A DNA stretch of 17,494 bases, taken from contig CAILKC010000811.1 in the NCBI GenBank assembly GCA_903834675.1, positions 1 to 17,494 of the forward strand, given 5' to 3'. A program made the position numbers and the translations under genes. This document shows, in pieces, positions 16,456 through 17,494 of this stretch (positions within the stretch are counted from its first letter, which is position 1; the number at the start of each line of letters is the position of its first letter). The stretch comes from an uncultured Victivallales bacterium. GTDB lineage: Bacteria > Verrucomicrobiota > Lentisphaeria > Oligosphaerales > JAFGRS01. Below the pieces are notes generated by a model. The model worked only from the letters and a program-made list of their open reading frames with translations. It made no database searches and was not told where the DNA came from.

Positions 16456-16500
16456 AAGCCCCTGGCTGTGCCTCCGGCGCCGCCAGGGGCTTTGTCGTCT
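16456..16500 (+). terminator. Rho-independent terminator of eno, possibly bidirectional
   Basis: AAGCCCCTGGC (16456-16466) pairs perfectly with GCCAGGGGCTT (16482-16492) across a 15-nt loop and is followed by TTTGTCGTCTT. It lies 21 bases after the eno stop and 18 to 26 bases beyond the stop of the converging methyltransferase gene. It could therefore end both transcripts, although the opposite side is less T-rich. Confidence 0.85.
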
Positions 16501-16518
16501 TGGCCCGCCGGCGGTAAT

Positions 16519-17494
16519 TCAGCGTGGCGGCGGCGCTGCCGGCGGCACTACCGCCGCGGGCGCCACCCAGGGTTGGACGCGGCGGAACTCGGCCATGAGC
16601 ACCGCGGTGGCGCAGGCGACGTTGAGGCTTTCGACCCAGGCGGTGCCAGGGATCGAGACGACGGCATCCGCGGCTTCCGCCAATTCCTTGGACAGCCCAG
16701 CGGCCTCCGAGCCGAGCAGCAGCAGGCAGCGTCGTGGCATGCCGCGGGCGTAGACAGAGGTGGTGGCGTGGCTGGAGGTGGCGACCACCTGCAGGGCGCA
16801 ATGCCGCAGCCGTTCGATGGCAGAGCGGGCGTTTCCGACCTGGATGACGGGCATCTGCTCGGCGGCGCCCTCGGCGGTCCGGCAGACCGCAGCCGAAAGC
16901 CGCGGCAGGGCGTCTTCCGGGCCGCACTGGATCACGGCGGCGCCGCCGAAATGGGCGGCGACACGCAGGATGGCGCCGAAGTTGTGCGGGTTGGTGACCC
17001 CCTCCAGCAGGAGCACGCAAACGGGTCCGGTCTGGGTTGCCAGGCGTATGCACAGTTGTTCGAGCGTGATGCGCAGCGGCGGTTTGACCAGCAAACAGAT
17101 GCCCTCGTGATGTGAGGACTGGGTGATGCGATCCATCTCCTCGCTGGTCACCATGTGGTAGGCCCGGTGCTGCTTGGCGCACCAGCTCAGGAGGTCACCA
17201 GCCGCAGCCAGTTGGGCCTGCGTGACGTAGGCGCGGACGATGTCATCCGGACGCTTGGCGAACACCGCCAGGCAGGCGTTGAGGCCGCATAGCTTGGCTT
17301 CGTCCTGGGCCGCGGCGCCGACGGGTCCACGCGCCGTCTCGTCGTGCCGGTCTAACCTTGGGGCAGGCCGTGAGTCTGGCCTGGGGGCAGGCCGTGAGTC
17401 TGTCCTGGGGGCAGGCCGTGAGTCTGTCCTGGGGGCAGGCCGTGAGTCTGTCCTGGGGGCAGGCCGTGAGTCTGTCCTGGGGGCAGGCCGTGAG
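16519..17494 (-). CDS. YfiF/TrmH-family SPOUT RNA methyltransferase with repeat-rich N-terminus, 5' end beyond the window
   Basis: The reading frame is open from the right edge to its stop at 16519 (about 324 residues visible). The first in-window start-like codon is GTG 17265, but the sequence just before it (KLCGLNACLAVFAKRPDDIVRAYV across that codon) matches my memory of the start of the conserved part of E. coli YfiF (YGENACQALF...RPEAIVRAW). The true start is therefore upstream, outside the window. Motifs are a SpoU-like substrate-binding domain, TNPHNFGAILRVAAHFG (motif 1, with the conserved Arg), LLLLGSEAAGLS (motif 2) and VSIPGTAWVESLNVACATAV (motif 3). It probably 2'-O-methylates an RNA, target unknown. 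The N-terminus is basic, Pro/Arg-rich and disordered-looking, consisting of an 8-residue tandem repeat. YfiF also has a basic low-complexity N-terminus. The C-terminus ends in a short Pro/Ala tail. Confidence 0.88.
   Translation of the reverse strand, partial: SRPAPRTDSRPAPRTDSRPAPRTDSRPAPRTDSRPAPRPDSRPAPRLDRHDETARGPVGAAAQDEAKLCGLNACLAVFAKRPDDIVRAYVTQAQLAAAGDLLSWCAKQHRAYHMVTSEEMDRITQSSHHEGICLLVKPPLRITLEQLCIRLATQTGPVCVLLLEGVTNPHNFGAILRVAAHFGGAAVIQCGPEDALPRLSAAVCRTAEGAAEQMPVIQVGNARSAIERLRHCALQVVATSSHATTSVYARGMPRRCLLLLGSEAAGLSKELAEAADAVVSIPGTAWVESLNVACATAVLMAEFRRVQPWVAPAAVVPPAAPPPR
17357..17494 (-). repeat. 24-bp tandem repeat, six copies in view, coding for RPAPRTDS
   Basis: The core GGCAGGCCGTGAG (+ strand) recurs at 17362, 17386, 17410, 17434, 17458 and 17482, an exact 24-bp period reaching the last base of the window. 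Inner copies are identical. The copies nearest the catalytic domain differ (TCTGGC at 17375-17380; CTTGG at 17357). Read on the minus strand in the methyltransferase frame, each unit gives R-P-A-P-R-T-D-S with no stop. The array may continue past the edge. Confidence 0.95.

Noticed and set aside
17357..17494. CRISPR array
   Set aside because: The 24-bp units are contiguous with no unique spacers and stay in frame with the methyltransferase, so this is a coding minisatellite.

Overview
The window is a GC-rich, densely coding bacterial chromosome segment. Ten of its eleven genes lie on the + strand, and one gene converges from the right edge and is cut by it. Peptide deformylase, 23S rRNA methyltransferase RlmB, DXS, an exonuclease III and an ExoD-family protein indicate a bacterium. 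The enolase active-site segment (INGGSHSD...FQEF) is of the Bacteroidetes/PVC type. The isoleucyl-tRNA synthetase is the long IleS2 form. The large imperfect palindrome built on CCCAGGGT at the left edge, and the GTCATTCG-type intergenic micro-repeats, remind me of Planctomycetes/Verrucomicrobia/Kiritimatiellota/Lentisphaerota genomes. My guess is a PVC-superphylum bacterium, but taxonomy cannot be settled from this window.

Layout. 1-408: a roughly 183-nt imperfect palindrome, then a short leader with a candidate promoter. 409-2627: def (peptide deformylase), an overlapping polytopic membrane protein, and a small two-helix membrane protein with a C-terminal beta-rich domain. 2771-5938: ileS. 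5980-8511: an unrecognised 843-aa protein with an N-terminal zinc ribbon, a long Ala/Lys/Glu coiled coil with 11-residue repeats, two membrane helices and an Ala/Ser/Pro tail carrying a near-identical 147-bp repeat. 8708-10642: an orphan membrane histidine kinase whose seven-helix sensor looks to me like a VUT/YhhQ (queuosine-precursor transporter) fold, followed by PAS, HisKA and HATPase domains. 10706-14819: dxs, xth, rlmB and exoD, tightly spaced or overlapping and probably one operon. 14820-15162: an intergenic region with an imperfect long inverted repeat, micro-repeats and a good sigma70-like promoter. 15163-16434: eno, ending at a strong hairpin terminator. 16519-17494 (minus strand): a YfiF-like SPOUT RNA methyltransferase whose N-terminus is an in-frame 24-bp tandem repeat running off the window edge.

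Together the genes are mostly housekeeping: N-terminal methionine deformylation and Ile-tRNA charging (translation), two SPOUT 2'-O-methyltransferase-type proteins (RNA modification), DXS (isoprenoid precursors), enolase (glycolysis) and exonuclease III (DNA repair). I see no defence island, phage, IS transposase, CRISPR, rRNA or tRNA. The least ordinary items are the kinase with a transporter-like sensor, the zinc-ribbon/coiled-coil membrane protein, the repeat-bearing N-terminus of the YfiF homologue, and the inverted repeat that abuts the eno promoter.
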